This document shows positions 6,961 to 15,415 of a stretch of DNA of 38,171 nt, one piece after another. How positions within the stretch are numbered: the stretch's first letter is position 1; every line of letters begins with the position of its first letter. The position numbers and the translations under genes are program-made. Under the pieces are notes generated by a model that had not been told where the DNA came from, did not search any database, and saw only the letters and a program-made list of their open reading frames with translations. The stretch is taken from contig NZ_QRDY01000033.1 of the NCBI RefSeq assembly GCF_003386205.1, positions 1 to 38,171 of the forward strand, given 5' to 3'. The stretch comes from Cohnella lupini. GTDB lineage: Bacteria > Bacillota > Bacilli > Paenibacillales > Paenibacillaceae.

Positions 6961-8742
6961 TCACTCCTCCGATTGAAGTTCGTTAGTTTGGCCGAGTCGC
7001 TTCGTTCCGATATGCAAGTCTACTTTCAATCCGCCCGATTCTCCCCTGGACACTTTAATGCCATACTCCGCGCCGAACATAATAAACAGGCGTTGATGCA
7101 CGTTCAACAGACCGGTGTACTCTTTGTCCAGCTTCTGATCAAGCAAGTCAGCCGTCAGCTTCTTCAACGTCTCGTCCGTCAGGCTTTCGCCGTTGTCCTC
7201 GACGGTAATGGCGACGACTTCACCGGCTCTGGAGAACCCTACGACGATCGATCCGTTCGCCTTTTTATTTTCCAACCCGTGTTGGTAGGCGTTCTCGAGA
7301 ATCGGCTGGATGATCAGCTTAGGCACGATAATGTCCTTGCAATCGTCCGGCACCGGTCCGAAATCGACCGCGATCCGGTTGCCGAAACGGACGTTCTGAA
7401 TTTCCACGTACGTCTTGGAATGCTTCGCCTCGGCTTCTAGCGGAACTTCGCTGCTCTTGCTGCGGGTAATGTAACGGAAATATTCGCCCAAGTACCGGCT
7501 GAACGAGGCGACGGATTCGTTCTCGTTCATCTTGGCGAGCCGGAACAGAATGTAATAGGTGTTGTACAGAAAATGCGGGTTGATCTGCGATTGCAACTGC
7601 TTGAGCTCCGAGCTCTTGGCCCGCAGCTTCTGCTCGTATACTTGGTGAATGAGTTGCTGGAGATTGTCGACCATCTGGTTGAATCTCTGGAACAGATAGT
7701 GGAATTCGTCACCCCTCTTGGGCAGCGACACCGGCGCCATCTCTCCCGCTTCCACCTTGCGGAAAGAACGGATCAGCTTCTGCAGCGGCATATGGATGAG
7801 ACGGTATAGCCAATAGGAATAGAAGACGACGATGAACACGGAGACGATGGAAAGAATCCAGAACAGCATGCCGTACGTATGGATTCGTCCGAATACTTGG
7901 TCCTGCGGGACGTACACGAACAAGTACGCGCCGAATTTCTCCGAGTATCGGTAAGCGGCCAGCACTTTCTCCCCGTCCATCCGGATCGGCTCGATGCCTT
8001 CCTTCGTCCCGAGTTCGGCCAAGTTAGCCGAGAAGCTCTCGAGCACCGCCAGTTTGTCCGCGTCTTGCGCGCCGTCGATCGCCCAGCCGTTGCCCGGCCC
8101 CAGCAACACCGCTCCCGATCGATCGTAATCGGTGAACTTTCGCAGCGTCGATCTCAGTTGGCCGATGTCGAGCTCGATCGACAGGACGTAATTCGGCATG
8201 GTGCGGGAATTCCGAATCTCATCCGGATAAGCGAGCCCGAGGAACAACCGGTCGTTCCAATATTGAAAATCGTTGTATTCGATCCCCTCGCCGGGCTTGA
8301 CCGCCTCGTAGTCATCCTCGATCTTGTCGGATATCGCGTTCTTGATGGAGAGCGTACGATTCACCGTAAGCATATGAGCGCTTACATTTTTGATGTAGAC
8401 GCTGGAGTTGAGGACGAGCTGCAACTTGCTTTGCACCCGCATGACCCTCTCGCTCCATTCGTGCAGGGGCATGATGTCGCTCAGGACGCTGATGGCGATC
8501 AAGTCCTTGTCCGATAGCATCTCTTGCTCCAACTTCTGCATGTGCTCCTTCTCGGCTTCCAGCGAGCTGAGGTAATACGACACCCTCGACTGCAGCGAGG
8601 AGGAGAGCTCCGATTTGATTCTGCTCTCTCCCATCTGATTAATGACGAGGCCGAGAATGTAGAGCGGAGCGATGACGAGCATGAAAGCGAAGATCAATTT
8701 CGGGAACAAGGTGAATCGGCGAGGCAGCAGGTTCCGAATCAT
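6961..8742 (-). CDS. YesM-type sensor histidine kinase
   Basis: Start chosen at 8742 because GGAAGGGG lies 7 nt upstream; the further upstream in-frame ATG at 8772 has no such site. The 593-residue protein has a first membrane segment near residues 14-36, an extracellular Cache-like sensor region, a second segment (MLFWILSIVSVFIVVF), a HAMP region, and the His_kinase domain with NPHFLYN (His390). The ATPase domain follows, with ILENAYQHG as the N box. The next box reads DNGES instead of the usual DNGxG; GLLNVHQRL is intact. Family knowledge: YesM kinases sense extracellular sugars, often through the binding protein. Paired with the response regulator downstream. Confidence 0.92.
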   Translation of the reverse strand: MIRNLLPRRFTLFPKLIFAFMLVIAPLYILGLVINQMGESRIKSELSSSLQSRVSYYLSSLEAEKEHMQKLEQEMLSDKDLIAISVLSDIMPLHEWSERVMRVQSKLQLVLNSSVYIKNVSAHMLTVNRTLSIKNAISDKIEDDYEAVKPGEGIEYNDFQYWNDRLFLGLAYPDEIRNSRTMPNYVLSIELDIGQLRSTLRKFTDYDRSGAVLLGPGNGWAIDGAQDADKLAVLESFSANLAELGTKEGIEPIRMDGEKVLAAYRYSEKFGAYLFVYVPQDQVFGRIHTYGMLFWILSIVSVFIVVFYSYWLYRLIHMPLQKLIRSFRKVEAGEMAPVSLPKRGDEFHYLFQRFNQMVDNLQQLIHQVYEQKLRAKSSELKQLQSQINPHFLYNTYYILFRLAKMNENESVASFSRYLGEYFRYITRSKSSEVPLEAEAKHSKTYVEIQNVRFGNRIAVDFGPVPDDCKDIIVPKLIIQPILENAYQHGLENKKANGSIVVGFSRAGEVVAITVEDNGESLTDETLKKLTADLLDQKLDKEYTGLLNVHQRLFIMFGAEYGIKVSRGESGGLKVDLHIGTKRLGQTNELQSEE

Positions 8743-8853
8743 GCGAGGGCCCCTTCCAATTGGGAATATCATCCTGGTTGTATCATGAAAATCGATAGAA
8801 TTCTACTTAAATCGTTACACCGGTCTTGGCCCGGTCTCTAGGGACGAAAAAAG

Positions 8854-8899
8854 GATATTCAGCGAAAAAGGCCCGGCTAGGGCCTCTTTGCCGAATATC
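8854..8899 (-). terminator. Nested terminator after the Gfo/Idh gene
   Basis: On the minus strand an outer stem (GATATTC 8893-8899 with GAATATC 8854-8860) encloses an inner hairpin AGGCCC/GGGCCT (8869-8885) followed by TTTTTC. A second T run follows the outer stem. It separates the enzyme operon from the two-component/transport operon, so the two are probably separate transcription units or linked by read-through. Confidence 0.75.
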
Positions 8900-8925
8900 A
8901 TTGTTCCGCTCCGGTATTCCGCGCC

Positions 8926-9993
8926 TTATCCCACGCTCTCGCGCAAGTCGACGATCGCCCTTTCCTCGGCCGCACGGTAGATCGCCTTGACGATCCGCAA
9001 GTCGCGCAAGCCGATATCGACCGGGATCGGCGCAGGCTCGCCCCGCTGCATCGCCTTCACGAACGTCGCATGCTGGTCATGGGGATTGTCGTCGAGCCGG
9101 ACGCGGGACACCGACAGATTAGGAAACGACAGATGCTCGACCTGCCGCGGCTTCCCGTAACGAATGAAGCTTCCTTCGTAGGCGTCGCCCAGAACGAGCT
9201 CCACCCGCGTATTCTCGCTGACGGTGATGAATCCTTTCGTCCCGTAGACGCTGAGCGTAAATTCGTAGCTGCAATAAGATGCTTCGACCGCCGCGAGAAT
9301 GCCGCCGTCCAGGTAACAGGTCGCTACCGTTACGTCGTCTCCCCCGATCAACGGCGACATCCGGTTATGGCTAAAAGCAGTCACTTGTTCCACTTGTCGG
9401 CCCACGAGCCATTGCACCATGTTGAGGGGATGAAGCGCCATCTGGATCAACGCGCCTCCCCCCGTTTTCTCGGCCGAGTTGCGCCAGTTGCCAGGCTTGA
9501 CGAAATCGGCGCTGTTCGCGCCTGCCCGGGCGCGTACGCTGGATACTTCGCCGAGCAGTCCTTGATCGATGATGTCCTTGATCTCGTAGAATAGAGGATT
9601 ATCGAAGTAGCTCATATACATGCCGGCTTGCTTGCCGCTTCGACGAGCGGCTTCGACGATCCGCTCCGCTTCTTCTACCGACGGAGCGAGCGGCTTCTGG
9701 ATCAGAACCTGCTTGCCCGCGTTCAACGCGGCGATCGCCTGCGCGGCGTGGTAATGGTTAGGCGTGCTGATGTCTACGATGTCGATGTCCGGCGCCAGCG
9801 CGTCCTCGAAAGAGGTGCTCCATCTGTCGACCTGCATGGCTTCCGCCGCCCGGCGGCAGACGTCTTCGTTCGCGTCGACAAGTAGCGCGACGTTCGCTCC
9901 CGGAATTCCCGCGTACGAGCCTCGCGTACTCTCGCCCATTCCCCCGACGCCGACCAACGCGATGTTCATTATCTTATCTTCGTTCATGCTCAT
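8926..9993 (-). CDS. Gfo/Idh/MocA-family NAD(P)-dependent oxidoreductase
   Basis: Start chosen at 9993 because GGAGGAG lies 8 nt upstream of this ATG (MSMNEDK). The 355-residue product has an N-terminal Rossmann fold with ALVGVGGMG near residues 10-20. Next come IDIVDISTPNHYHAAQAIAAL and IQKPLAPSVEEA, the family K-P motif with Gln in place of the usual Glu. The C-terminal alpha/beta domain includes GGGALIQMALHPLN, whose His is a typical active-site residue. Such enzymes oxidise or epimerise sugars and inositols. Last in the enzyme operon, it probably works on the monosaccharide or uronate released by the lyase and GH88. Exact substrate unknown. Confidence 0.9.
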   Translation of the reverse strand: MSMNEDKIMNIALVGVGGMGESTRGSYAGIPGANVALLVDANEDVCRRAAEAMQVDRWSTSFEDALAPDIDIVDISTPNHYHAAQAIAALNAGKQVLIQKPLAPSVEEAERIVEAARRSGKQAGMYMSYFDNPLFYEIKDIIDQGLLGEVSSVRARAGANSADFVKPGNWRNSAEKTGGGALIQMALHPLNMVQWLVGRQVEQVTAFSHNRMSPLIGGDDVTVATCYLDGGILAAVEASYCSYEFTLSVYGTKGFITVSENTRVELVLGDAYEGSFIRYGKPRQVEHLSFPNLSVSRVRLDDNPHDQHATFVKAMQRGEPAPIPVDIGLRDLRIVKAIYRAAEERAIVDLRESVG

Positions 9994-10027
9994 GAGTCGA
10001 TCTCCTCCGATTGCCGAGAATAGCTTC

Positions 10028-10846
10028 CTAACTAACCGGATCGATATCCGCAAGCGTACGCTTGAGCCAATCTATCTCGAGCGCGGCAGCTTCCGCGAAT
10101 TCGCCGCCGAACCATTCGACGCCCATCCAGCCGTCGTAACCGAGCGTCTTCAATGCGCGCAAGAATGGGACGAAATCCATATCCCCTTCGCCCAAGAGCT
10201 TCCCGTAATCGGCCTTTCCGCCGGCTGTAAGGAAGCCGTTCTTCAGATGGATATTGGATATAAAAGGATAAAGCCGCTCCAGCGTCCGCAGCGGCTCTTC
10301 TCCTATCTGGTAGAGGTTGAATACGTCCAGGTTGACGCGCACGTTGTCCATTCCGACGTCCTCGAGCAACCGCAGCGTCGAGTCGTTCGTATCGGTCGGT
10401 TGCTCTTGATGCGTCTCGAGCAGCAGAACGACGCCGAGAGGGGCGGCAAGACCGGCAAGCTCGCGGAGTCCCCCCGCCATGGTTTTCCACTGCGCAACGG
10501 TTGCTTCCTTCGAGCCGATCCAATCGGTGAACACGCGAATCGGAACGGGCGCCTGCCCGACAGATGTCGCCCAAGGCAAAAGGCGGTTCTCGAAGCGTTC
10601 GAGGCACCTCCGGTATTCTTCCGCCCCGCCGAGAAACCTCCCGTAGGTGCTGACGACGGTCGGCGTAAGTTGATGAACGTACGCCAGCAGCGCCGTCAGT
10701 TGCCCGATCGTTCCTCCTTCTTGGATATAACGATCGATGTGCGGCTCGTAGAGCTCGATTCCTTCGTAATTCAGACGGGAAGCGAGCGCCGCCGCTTCCT
10801 CGAGCGGAGCTTCGCGTCCGCCGATGCTGCATAAAGAGAGCTTCAT
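10028..10846 (-). CDS. Sugar phosphate isomerase/epimerase-like TIM-barrel protein
   Basis: This 272-residue protein has the AP-endonuclease-2/xylose-isomerase-like TIM barrel. Candidate metal ligands are Glu in LLLETHQEQP, Asp in NVRVNLDVFNLY, His in SNIHLKNGF and Glu in MGVEWFGG, the order expected for the family. The ATG overlaps the stop of the beta-helix gene (ATGA at 10843-10846), and the Gfo/Idh gene follows 34 nt later. These two families often act in successive steps of sugar or inositol catabolism. It probably isomerises the sugar product of the pathway; the substrate cannot be named from sequence. Confidence 0.88.
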   Translation of the reverse strand: MKLSLCSIGGREAPLEEAAALASRLNYEGIELYEPHIDRYIQEGGTIGQLTALLAYVHQLTPTVVSTYGRFLGGAEEYRRCLERFENRLLPWATSVGQAPVPIRVFTDWIGSKEATVAQWKTMAGGLRELAGLAAPLGVVLLLETHQEQPTDTNDSTLRLLEDVGMDNVRVNLDVFNLYQIGEEPLRTLERLYPFISNIHLKNGFLTAGGKADYGKLLGEGDMDFVPFLRALKTLGYDGWMGVEWFGGEFAEAAALEIDWLKRTLADIDPVS

Positions 10847-11982
10847 CGGGACTCCGTGCCGTCACCGTACCGGATCGCCGTATGCTGGCGACCCGCTCCG
10901 GTATCGCCGATCGCGTTGTCCTCGAATACATTGTCCACCGAGCTGCCGCTTACGTAAATGCCGCATCCTTCGTTATCCTCGATAATGTTGCGATGCCACT
11001 TGTTGCGGTTGGCCCCGTTCGCCTCGTTCTCGGCCCGGAAGAAGACGCCGCAGTTGCCGTTGCCTCGGATCACGTTGTCCGCGAACCGGTTGTCCGAATC
11101 CTTGTGCCCGAGCGATATGCCCGAAACGGCGTTGCCCGCGAGCACGTTCCGCTCGAATTCCCCTCGCTGCACGCGCCAGCAGACGTATAAGCCCGCCGTT
11201 CCGTTATCGGAGCTGACGTTGTCTTTCACCTGCGAGAAGAGAGATCCCGCTCCCGGATGCAATCCGGAGCCCGCGGACCCGAGAATCTCGCAATTGAGCA
11301 CGGAGATTCGCTCGGTTACTTGCCAACTGATGCCGTCTCCGTGGAAATCGCGCACGGTTACCCGCTCGACGACGCAATCGCTGGCTTTGTGCAAATAGAT
11401 GCCCCCTGCACGGCAACCGCCGATCGATTCGTTCGCCGCCTTGTTGCCGTCGATCGTCAGATCGCTCACGCGGACTTGCTCCGCTCCGATCGCTTCGATG
11501 ATCGAGCAGGCGTTCGTAGCCATTCCTCCGTCGTCCGCCCGATAATCCCGGTCCAGGTGCCTATCGATCCGAAGCACGTTGCCTTCGACCGACGAGATGA
11601 TCGCGGTGCTCTCGTCCCAGCCCCACTTGTGCGACTCGTCGAAAATCTGCAGCCCCATCCCCGCGCGGAATCCGCTCGCGTCCGCCACTTCCACCCGCAA
11701 CTCTCCGAAATCCGCGTCGATGACAAATGGGCTCTTGAAGCCGTCCGTCTTGCGCAGAACCGTCTTCGGTCCCGCTCCGATCAGCTCGACGCGGCTGGAC
11801 AACCGGATCGGTCCGAAAATCTCGTATACGCCTTCGTCCAACTGGACGACGCCTCCGCCTCTTCTTGCGGTTTCGTCTACCGCAAGCTGAACGGACATTG
11901 ACGTGTATCCCGGGTAATCGCTATCCGGACTTCCGGCCGTCGTCGTTCCTTGCGCGAGCAGCATTCGATCACGGTTATCCAT
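10843..11982 (-). CDS. Right-handed parallel beta-helix repeat protein, cytoplasmic
   Basis: This 379-residue protein opens with a pectate-lyase-3-like start (VQLAVDETARRGGGVVQLDEGVYE then LSSRVELIGAGPKTVL). It then runs through PbH1-type coils such as NVIRGNGNCGVFF, NIIEDNEGCGIYV and NAIGDTGAGRQHT. An Asn/Gly/Asp-rich coil every 20-25 residues indicates a parallel beta-helix. No signal peptide is present, unlike most secreted family members. The Shine-Dalgarno AGAGGGAG is 8 nt from the ATG. Between a GH88 gene and a sugar isomerase gene, it may be a lyase, hydrolase or C5-epimerase acting on imported oligosaccharide. No catalytic residue can be assigned. Confidence 0.85.
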   Translation of the reverse strand: MDNRDRMLLAQGTTTAGSPDSDYPGYTSMSVQLAVDETARRGGGVVQLDEGVYEIFGPIRLSSRVELIGAGPKTVLRKTDGFKSPFVIDADFGELRVEVADASGFRAGMGLQIFDESHKWGWDESTAIISSVEGNVLRIDRHLDRDYRADDGGMATNACSIIEAIGAEQVRVSDLTIDGNKAANESIGGCRAGGIYLHKASDCVVERVTVRDFHGDGISWQVTERISVLNCEILGSAGSGLHPGAGSLFSQVKDNVSSDNGTAGLYVCWRVQRGEFERNVLAGNAVSGISLGHKDSDNRFADNVIRGNGNCGVFFRAENEANGANRNKWHRNIIEDNEGCGIYVSGSSVDNVFEDNAIGDTGAGRQHTAIRYGDGTESR

Positions 11983-12024
11983 AGTCGTCTCTCCCTCTTG
12001 TTTAATTTCGTTAATTCGTCGTTT

Positions 12025-13176
12025 TCACCAAAACGACGGATTCCGCCCCCGCAGCTTGGCGAGCGTCTCCGCGAAGAAATAATCCCCATAAATCAGCGAT
12101 TCGTCCACGAAAACTCCCCGGGCATAGTAACCCGTCGCGTGCAGCAGCATCCCTTCGCCGCCTTCCCAATCCGCGCAGCGCTCGCACAGCGAACGCGCGA
12201 GGCGCTCGGCGACGACCCAGCACCAAGCCGCTTCCTCCGCATCTCCCCGCTGCCCGCACGATTCCGCCAGCTCGAGCAAGCCGGACGCCGCGATCGCGGC
12301 AGCCGACGAATCCCGCGGCATCGCCTTGAGCGCATCCTCCGGAAGGAAAAAGTCCCAATAAGGAATGCCGTCTTCCGGCAACCGCGAGACGAAGAAGCGC
12401 GCAACCCGGAGGGAAGCCTCGAGGAACCGGATCTCGCCGGTATACCGATAGCTGAGGGCGAAGCCGTAAATTGCCCAAGAGGCTCCCCTCGCCCAAGCGG
12501 AATCGGCCGCGTATCCTTGTCCGGCCAGCGAACCGAGAGGTTCGCCCGTCTCCGGGTCATACCGGAAAATATGGCAAACCGAACCGTCCGGCCGCAAGAA
12601 GTCGCGGAGGACGGAGTCGGCGTGGCGTACCGCGATATGCTTGTAGCGCGGATCCTTGATCTGTTCGCCGGCCCAGAAGAGCAGCGGCAAATTCATAAGG
12701 CAATCGATGATCGCCCATCCGGCGTGATCCTCATCGTCCCAGTTCGGCCAGGCGCGAATGAACTCGCCTTGCGGATTGTAACGTCCCGCCAGCAAATTCG
12801 CCGCGATGAGCGCGTGCTTCTTCGCGTCCGCGTCTCCAGTCAACCGATATTGCGCGACGCTGCTCAACCCGAACATGAACCCGACATCGTGATGCAGCAA
12901 GTCGTAAGTCGTCAACGTATCGGCCAACTGCCGCTCGCATTCGACGGCCAGCCGCTTCAACTCTTCGTCGCCGTTCTCCGAATAAGTCAGCCACAGCAGA
13001 CCCGGCCAGAAACCGGCGACCCAGTCGTACTCTGGCCCTCGGACGTAACGTCCGTCCTTCGTCCCGCTCGGATGGGCTGCCCCGATCGTTCGGCTCGTCC
13101 TCGCGACCATCGCTTCGACCCGGGTCCAAGCTTGTTCGATCCATTCCTCGGCGAATACCTTCGTATCAATAGTCAT
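12025..13176 (-). CDS. GH88 unsaturated glucuronyl hydrolase
   Basis: Start placed at 13176, where ATGA overlaps the stop of the lyase gene (13173-13176). The 383-residue protein is the usual length for GH88 and has the alpha6/alpha6 barrel. Asp97 in HHDVGF and Asp158 in IIDCLMNLPLL are 61 residues apart, the same spacing as the two essential aspartates (88 and 149) of the Bacillus enzyme. Other family segments are FWPGLLWLTY, RAWPNW and AWARGASWAIYGF. GH88 enzymes hydrate the double bond of 4,5-unsaturated uronic acids left by lyases. No signal peptide, so it works on imported oligosaccharides. The partner enzyme is the lyase upstream. Confidence 0.93.
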   Translation of the reverse strand: MTIDTKVFAEEWIEQAWTRVEAMVARTSRTIGAAHPSGTKDGRYVRGPEYDWVAGFWPGLLWLTYSENGDEELKRLAVECERQLADTLTTYDLLHHDVGFMFGLSSVAQYRLTGDADAKKHALIAANLLAGRYNPQGEFIRAWPNWDDEDHAGWAIIDCLMNLPLLFWAGEQIKDPRYKHIAVRHADSVLRDFLRPDGSVCHIFRYDPETGEPLGSLAGQGYAADSAWARGASWAIYGFALSYRYTGEIRFLEASLRVARFFVSRLPEDGIPYWDFFLPEDALKAMPRDSSAAAIAASGLLELAESCGQRGDAEEAAWCWVVAERLARSLCERCADWEGGEGMLLHATGYYARGVFVDESLIYGDYFFAETLAKLRGRNPSFW

Positions 13177-15071
13177 GCCTTCTCCTCCTCCTCTTGCGTA
13201 ATCCGCAGTATGAATTCTCCTTCGGCCAGCGGGGCATTCAACGACAAGATGAGGCGATAAACTTCCGTTCCCCAGTTCGCCTTCAGCCGCCAATCCGTAA
13301 GCTCGATCCTCTCGCTCAACGCCGTGAGGCGCTCCTCGTCGTACTCGATCCGCATTCGCCGTCCTGCGGCGTATTCCAGCCAGACCTTGCCGGATTCCCG
13401 TTCCGACAGCACCGGCGGGCACAAAGTCATCAAACTGAACGAAATGTCAGCGGTCGGCTCGTTCAGCGAGAAACGGTCGACGATCTCGATCGACGATCCG
13501 CTCTTTCGAAGCAGGCGGAACGCGCGTTCCCAGCTTCGGATTCCGGATTCGTCGGGATACGCTCGCGCGATATCGATCTTCATCTCCGCACCGTTGCCGT
13601 CCAACCGATACTCCGCGTTGTCGGCCCGATAATCTCCTCCGTCCCGTTGCATCGTCCCGTTCACCGTCGGCAAGTTGTGATAGGCCGATTGGAGATACCA
13701 TAACTCGAACCGCTGAGGACTGAACGTCTTCATCGTGTAAGCTTCCGTTCCGAGATCGATCAACGCGGGCAATCCGTCCGCATAGACGAGGAAGCTGCCG
13801 ACATCGTTATGATTATGCGATTCCAAGTTATGCCCGCCTTTGGCCGCTAAGTACAGCCCTTGCTCCGTGCCTTCCTCCGACCGGGCCGTCATGACCTGCG
13901 CGTGCGCCATCCAGGAATCCCTTGCATAAGGAGCTCGGGCGCCGAGCCGCTTGCGTTCCTCCGCCGAGAACAGCTCTCGGGTAAACCGATAGATCGGGAA
14001 CCAATTGCGCAACGCGGGTATGGAGGCTTTGGCGCTCGCGCCCAGACGCATCAGCTTATCGTCCTTAATGCTGCGGCCGTAGCCGTATACGACGTCGCCA
14101 GGCAGAGGAGCGATCGCGTCCCCGTCCGCGAAGTCGACGCAATAGTCGCCGTGAATATGCACCTTGTACAGATAAGTTCCGATATCCCGAACGAGCGGTT
14201 CGTCGAAAACATTCAGCTTGCCCGAAGACGCCAAGCCGAGCAATTCCAGGCAATCGTATAGCGAACCGCCGGAACGGCTCCAATACATCGGGCCTTCGTC
14301 GCAGCAGCCGTCCGGGGAATGCGTTTCGAGGAAAACGTCGAGGCTCCGCATGACTTTAAGCAGACCCTGCTCGCGGACTTCCTGGTCTTCCTCCAGAACT
14401 AGCAAGCTCATGATAACGTTGGCGTTGCACCAGGGATTCCAGTTGTTGACCCGCTGACCTTGTATGAAACCCATCCACCAGTAATCGTCGTTCTGCAGGT
14501 AAGGAGTCAGAACGCGGTCTCTAACTTCGCGACGAATACGCTGGCCGATCCGCGGACTAATCGAGTCGAGGCGATCCTTCAACAGATAATACGTCCAAGA
14601 AAGCAGCGCAGCGGTCTCCGAGCTGTTCAAGTCGACGACGTGATCCGATGCGGCCGGGAGCAGCTCCGCGGGATTCTTCTTCTGCAAATACGTGTTCGCG
14701 ATCGGCTGCATCCAGCTCGTCTCTTCGCAGACGCAGAAGATTCCGTTTACGATTTGATTCAAGTACGTTCCTTCGTCTTCGATGCACTCCGCGAGCACGA
14801 ATCCGCCCAGCGCGCTGCGGCGCTCCCAATGGGGATCGAGATAACCGTGGATGTCGCCCTTGCGCTTCGAGTCCATGTAGCTCGACATCGTGAGCGCCGG
14901 CCAGCCGAATTCTCTATGGCTTGCGGCGAACGACGTCCATCGCTCTTTTGACTCGGGATCGAGCTTTACCCATGCTTCCCGGTCGTTTGCCCGCGGGAAT
15001 GGCAGGAATTCGTCGGCACTCCTCAGAACACGGTCGGGCGCGGATAAACTATCGTATTTTTCCTTAATCAT
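13173..15071 (-). CDS. Heparinase II/III-family protein (putative polysaccharide/oligosaccharide lyase)
   Basis: Start chosen at 15071 because GGAGGGG lies 9 nt upstream; an earlier in-frame ATG at 15122 has only a distant GGGAG. The 632-residue protein has an N-terminal alpha/alpha toroid (motifs NNWNPWCNANVIMSLL and CCDEGPMYW). The C-terminal beta-sandwich carries the family signature SHNHNDVGSFLVYADG (His419 and His421) and HNLPTVNG. Family II/III lyases cleave uronate-containing glycans by beta-elimination. No signal peptide is present, so a cytoplasmic oligosaccharide lyase is likely. It heads the enzyme operon and overlaps GH88, which would remove the unsaturated residue it makes. The polysaccharide is not determined. 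Confidence 0.9.
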   Translation of the reverse strand: MIKEKYDSLSAPDRVLRSADEFLPFPRANDREAWVKLDPESKERWTSFAASHREFGWPALTMSSYMDSKRKGDIHGYLDPHWERRSALGGFVLAECIEDEGTYLNQIVNGIFCVCEETSWMQPIANTYLQKKNPAELLPAASDHVVDLNSSETAALLSWTYYLLKDRLDSISPRIGQRIRREVRDRVLTPYLQNDDYWWMGFIQGQRVNNWNPWCNANVIMSLLVLEEDQEVREQGLLKVMRSLDVFLETHSPDGCCDEGPMYWSRSGGSLYDCLELLGLASSGKLNVFDEPLVRDIGTYLYKVHIHGDYCVDFADGDAIAPLPGDVVYGYGRSIKDDKLMRLGASAKASIPALRNWFPIYRFTRELFSAEERKRLGARAPYARDSWMAHAQVMTARSEEGTEQGLYLAAKGGHNLESHNHNDVGSFLVYADGLPALIDLGTEAYTMKTFSPQRFELWYLQSAYHNLPTVNGTMQRDGGDYRADNAEYRLDGNGAEMKIDIARAYPDESGIRSWERAFRLLRKSGSSIEIVDRFSLNEPTADISFSLMTLCPPVLSERESGKVWLEYAAGRRMRIEYDEERLTALSERIELTDWRLKANWGTEVYRLILSLNAPLAEGEFILRITQEEEEKA

Positions 15072-15148
15072 CTCAAGAGTCCCCTCCCACGCGTCTAATG
15101 CCGCCGATGGTTTCTCGTTCATTATAAAATCGCCGAACTCCCGAACCT

Positions 15149-15212
15149 ATAGTAAAAATTGTTGTTCTCCTGTCTTTTGATAACTTCTTTTATCGATAGA
15201 CCGTCTTTTGAT
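15149..15212 (-). promoter_or_regulatory. Activator-type promoter of the lyase operon with paired direct repeats
   Basis: On the minus strand TACTAT (15149-15154) is a -10 box. Seventeen nt upstream the -35 position reads AAAGAC, a poor match. The 10-bp sequence ATCAAAAGAC occurs twice in the same orientation, at 15172-15181 and 15203-15212. The copies are 31 bp (three helical turns) apart and the proximal copy covers the -35. This is the layout of an AraC-type activator site; the YesN regulator in this locus is the likely binder (inference). Confidence 0.6.
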
Positions 15213-15367
15213 GGCCTCCTACGATATAGGTCTCGCCATTTCTTATGTAATTGGCTAGAATCGAAGGGGATGAATCCCATTTTAACGAATCGCCTGACGG
15301 GCAATAATCATGATTTTGGACACCACTTTGCTTATTCGGGCTAAATACGGTTATCCGGTTCCTCTAC

Positions 15368-15373
15368 TATAAT
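15368..15373 (+). promoter_or_regulatory. Probable -10 box of the GH36-like gene
   Basis: A perfect TATAAT lies 43 nt upstream of the ATG at 15416. The sequence 17 nt further upstream (ATACGG) is a poor -35, so the promoter may need an activator. GAAGGAG precedes the start codon. The 344-nt divergent region 15072-15415 therefore serves both the lyase operon and this gene. Confidence 0.45.
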
Positions 15374-15415
15374 GATGATAATAACGTTGGTTAAGCGGAA
15401 GAAGGAGCGATAATT

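Noticed and set aside
10032..10931. Long open frame antisense/out of frame over the isomerase gene, and similar long plus-strand frames across 4355-14951
   Set aside because: GC-rich coding DNA leaves shadow frames open. They lack ribosome-binding sites and family motifs, while the minus-strand genes have both.
11950..13260. 436-codon plus-strand open frame opposite the GH88 gene
   Set aside because: Its translation is Arg/Pro-rich without motifs and lies exactly opposite a gene with GH88 catalytic residues.
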